From positions 62,001 to 126,000 of the forward strand of contig NZ_RZUF01000015.1 of the NCBI RefSeq assembly GCF_004005375.1: a stretch of 64,000 nt of DNA, given 5' to 3'. Below the pieces are notes generated by a model. That model saw nothing but the letters and a program-made list of their open reading frames with translations, was not told the origin of the DNA and did no database searches. The DNA is from Rheinheimera sediminis (GTDB taxonomy: Bacteria; Pseudomonadota; Gammaproteobacteria; Enterobacterales; Alteromonadaceae). The position numbers were made by a program, and so were the translations under genes. Each line of letters opens with the position of its first letter. Position 1 is the stretch's first letter. This document shows positions 62,098 through 64,000 of the stretch, piece by piece.

Positions 62098-63063
62098 TTA
62101 CCACCAACGGCGGATCTTAAATAAGGCTAACAGGCCCAAAGCTAATCCAAGCATCAGGCCCCAGGTAATATAGTAGCCGAAAGGATTTTCCAGCTCTGGC
62201 ATATACTTAAAATTCATGCCGTATACACCAACAATAAAGGTCAGTGGAATAAACACAGCACTGAGCATGGTCAGTACTTTCATTTTTTCATTAATTTGGT
62301 GCGATGAAGTCGACATATAACCATCGACCAAATCACTCAATTGGTCATAATACATCTGCGTCATACTGTGCAGGCGCTCGAACTTCTCGTAAAAATCGCG
62401 CAATTCTATCGGCTCAAAATGACGTTTAAATGGATGGCTGGCATCTTCTTCGTACAATAGGTCGGAAAACATTTCTTTTTGGTAAGCCAGATTGCGGTCA
62501 ACTTTTCGAAATACCGAGCGGTATTTCATAATTTGCGCCATTTTCTGATCATTACCGTTGCTTTGCATGCTGTCTTCCAACTCACCCAACTCGTCCTCAA
62601 ACTGCAGCAGCTTTTCCAGATAAGTCGCTGATACAGCGTGAATGTACTTTTTAACCCAGTCTTTAAAGCTGTTGATACCAGCAAATGCAGAAAAAGGCAG
62701 ATCAATTTTGTTGTCGGTAAGCGGGCTTTGGTATTTCACCAAAATCACCTGATCGTTAAACAACACAGAAATCTGACTATGGCCCGGATAGTCGCTGAAA
62801 TCCGGCGCAGAAAAACCACGCAAAATCAGCAAGCTGAAACTATCGCTGAATTCCATTTTGGGTGGATGGCGTTCACGCAGGAAATCCTCGGCAATTACAG
62901 GGTGAATGCGAAAGAACTCCAGCACCTGTTGCTGCTCTGTTCGATTGGCCGCAGTTAAATTAATCCAGATTTTAGTATCGGTTAACAAGGGGTAACGCAG
63001 CGTTTGAAAATCGCTGATCTGCCATTGTTGTTGCTCTGGACAATACTGGTGAAGTTCTATCAT
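62098..63063 (-). CDS. corA: CorA-family magnesium/cobalt transporter
   Basis: A CIS-type metal channel. The 321-residue protein has a soluble N-terminal domain (1-255) and two C-terminal membrane helices with the filter motif GVYGMNF between them, ending in a basic tail (KIRRWW). I chose the ATG at 63063, with AAAGG upstream; the longer frame reaches an ATG at 63120. Its placement with mgtE gives two Mg2+ systems side by side; ZntB-like zinc transport cannot be excluded. Confidence 0.92.
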   Translation of the reverse strand: MIELHQYCPEQQQWQISDFQTLRYPLLTDTKIWINLTAANRTEQQQVLEFFRIHPVIAEDFLRERHPPKMEFSDSFSLLILRGFSAPDFSDYPGHSQISVLFNDQVILVKYQSPLTDNKIDLPFSAFAGINSFKDWVKKYIHAVSATYLEKLLQFEDELGELEDSMQSNGNDQKMAQIMKYRSVFRKVDRNLAYQKEMFSDLLYEEDASHPFKRHFEPIELRDFYEKFERLHSMTQMYYDQLSDLVDGYMSTSSHQINEKMKVLTMLSAVFIPLTFIVGVYGMNFKYMPELENPFGYYITWGLMLGLALGLLALFKIRRWW

Positions 63064-63345
63064 TGCTGCGGCCTTTTCTGTGCTTTTGGCAGCATAAGCA
63101 AAAAGGCTGTATGAATGCAAATGCTGTTGTGGATCTTGGACTTAGATTAAAGAGATTGGTGGAAAACTGAGCGGATGTTTACGTTTTGAGATTGAAGCCT
63201 CGGCAAGATTTTTTTATTAAAGGCGAACCTAAGTCGCAGCAACAACGCTTGCATTGAACAGCTTTAGCTGGCCTCTAAAGGGGGGAGCTGACGTCAATTT
63301 CTTTTTGACATCGTGCTGAATTTTAAAATGCATTCATGAGTTCAA

Positions 63346-64000
63346 TTATTTCATCACAGAAAAAAATGAAACTAAGGCAATTAGACTGATCAGGTACGGT
63401 GCGAATATGTCTAAATATTCTCTATATCGTATTTTAGCTTCTGTTGAATATTTGAGTTCATATCCGCGCATCGCTAGATAGTCCCAAAGTTTCCAATTTT
63501 CTGTGCGTTTGAAATCGGTTAGAGATATTCTCGAAGTGTAGCTATCGTCATTCCCATTCTCATCTTTACAATGTGTTAGATAAACCAGCGAACGTTTGTA
63601 TAAGCCATCTCTCTCATATTCGGGGTGTTCGATGCCCGGTTCATCCTCAATATCAAAATTTAGTGCCTTTGATAAAAGACCTGACGTGTAATTTTGCGAA
63701 TAACTAGCGTAATAGACGTTGTAGTCACGGATAAATCTATTTATCCAAAGCTTATCAAGTTGTATTTGATGTGGGTATGCGCATGAATAGTATCTGATAA
63801 ATAGAAACGATATAACGCCTATGAAAAAGTAACTTAGGCCTATGTGATTATTAACGTTTATCTTAAATATAAATGTATTAACTTCTTCTAAAGTTGCACC
63901 ACTTAAGTTCAAAGCGATGAATATTAGGCAGACGACGACTAACTTCGTTCGTATAGACTGAAAGCTTTTATCGTCGTCAATTTCTCTTCTGAAATCTGCT
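63346..64000 (-). CDS. Membrane protein of unknown function, 5' end outside window
   Basis: The frame is open from 63999 to the stop at 63346 (about 217 residues visible) with no stop before the window edge, so the start lies outside. It has hydrophobic segments TKLVVVCLIFIALNLSG, IGLSYFFIGVISFLFIRYYS and a C-terminal one (YLISLIALVSFFSV), with a charged soluble part between the second and third. No family recognised. The DNA is visibly more AT-rich than the neighbouring genes, which may mark an accessory region beginning here. Confidence 0.6.
   Translation of the reverse strand, partial: ADFRREIDDDKSFQSIRTKLVVVCLIFIALNLSGATLEEVNTFIFKINVNNHIGLSYFFIGVISFLFIRYYSCAYPHQIQLDKLWINRFIRDYNVYYASYSQNYTSGLLSKALNFDIEDEPGIEHPEYERDGLYKRSLVYLTHCKDENGNDDSYTSRISLTDFKRTENWKLWDYLAMRGYELKYSTEAKIRYREYLDIFAPYLISLIALVSFFSVMK

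Overview
The window is an ordinary chromosomal stretch from a gammaproteobacterium of the Alteromonadales/Chromatiales type, most like Rheinheimera or its relatives. This is inferred from protein resemblance (sodium-type PomAB stator, YajQ, FapA, DUF2982, DUF5610, DUF6172, DUF885) and from gene order (nrdR-rib-nusB-thiL-pgpA; dxs-ispA-xseB divergent from pomAB-thiI). No rRNA, tRNA, insertion sequence, phage module or CRISPR array was seen. Both ends cut genes: glyA lacks its N-terminus at the left edge and a membrane protein lacks its N-terminus at the right edge.

1-10 kb: glyA, nrdR and the riboflavin genes ribD-ribE-ribBA-ribH run with nusB, thiL and pgpA, followed by a 1014-residue propeller sensor with a variant GGDEF domain. 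The gap after it holds a 123-bp tandem repeat and an interspersed GC-rich dyad. 10-19 kb: dxs-ispA-xseB on the minus strand, then pomAB behind a clear sigma-28 (FliA) promoter, thiI, a ketopantoate reductase, a VanZ-like protein and yajQ.

19-33 kb is mainly a cobalamin region. btuB has its own promoter and cobalamin riboswitch. A second riboswitch on the minus strand heads an eight-gene operon, btuD-btuC-cobT-cobS-cobU-cobC-btuR-btuF. Together they import corrinoids across both membranes, adenosylate them and finish the nucleotide loop, which is salvage rather than de novo synthesis. Between the two lie msrA, two oxidoreductases, a PH-domain protein, a lipoprotein and a DUF5610 gene. The DUF5610 gene sits behind a second near-consensus sigma-28 promoter inside the end of btuF, which ties this uncharacterised protein to the motility regulon. 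This is the most informative regulatory observation in the window.

33-50 kb: a small PDZ protein, a periplasmic binding protein, a lactate permease, an RND efflux pair, a 31-codon CxxC membrane microprotein coupled to a DUF2982 gene, FapA/DUF342, two Lcl/DUF1566 proteins, DUF2884, two more small ORFs, DUF6172 and the DEAD-box helicase RhlE. 49-64 kb: secreted or envelope proteins (an orphan secreted protein, a Sel1/TonB protein, DUF885, an M20 amidohydrolase), the NhaP2-type antiporter, rimK with an aspartoacylase-like partner, mgtE and corA, and an AT-richer partial membrane protein at the edge.

Most of the window is conserved core genome. The less explained material is the FliA-DUF5610 link, the intergenic repeat families, the microproteins and a few orphan secreted proteins. 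I found no compact defence or mobile system.
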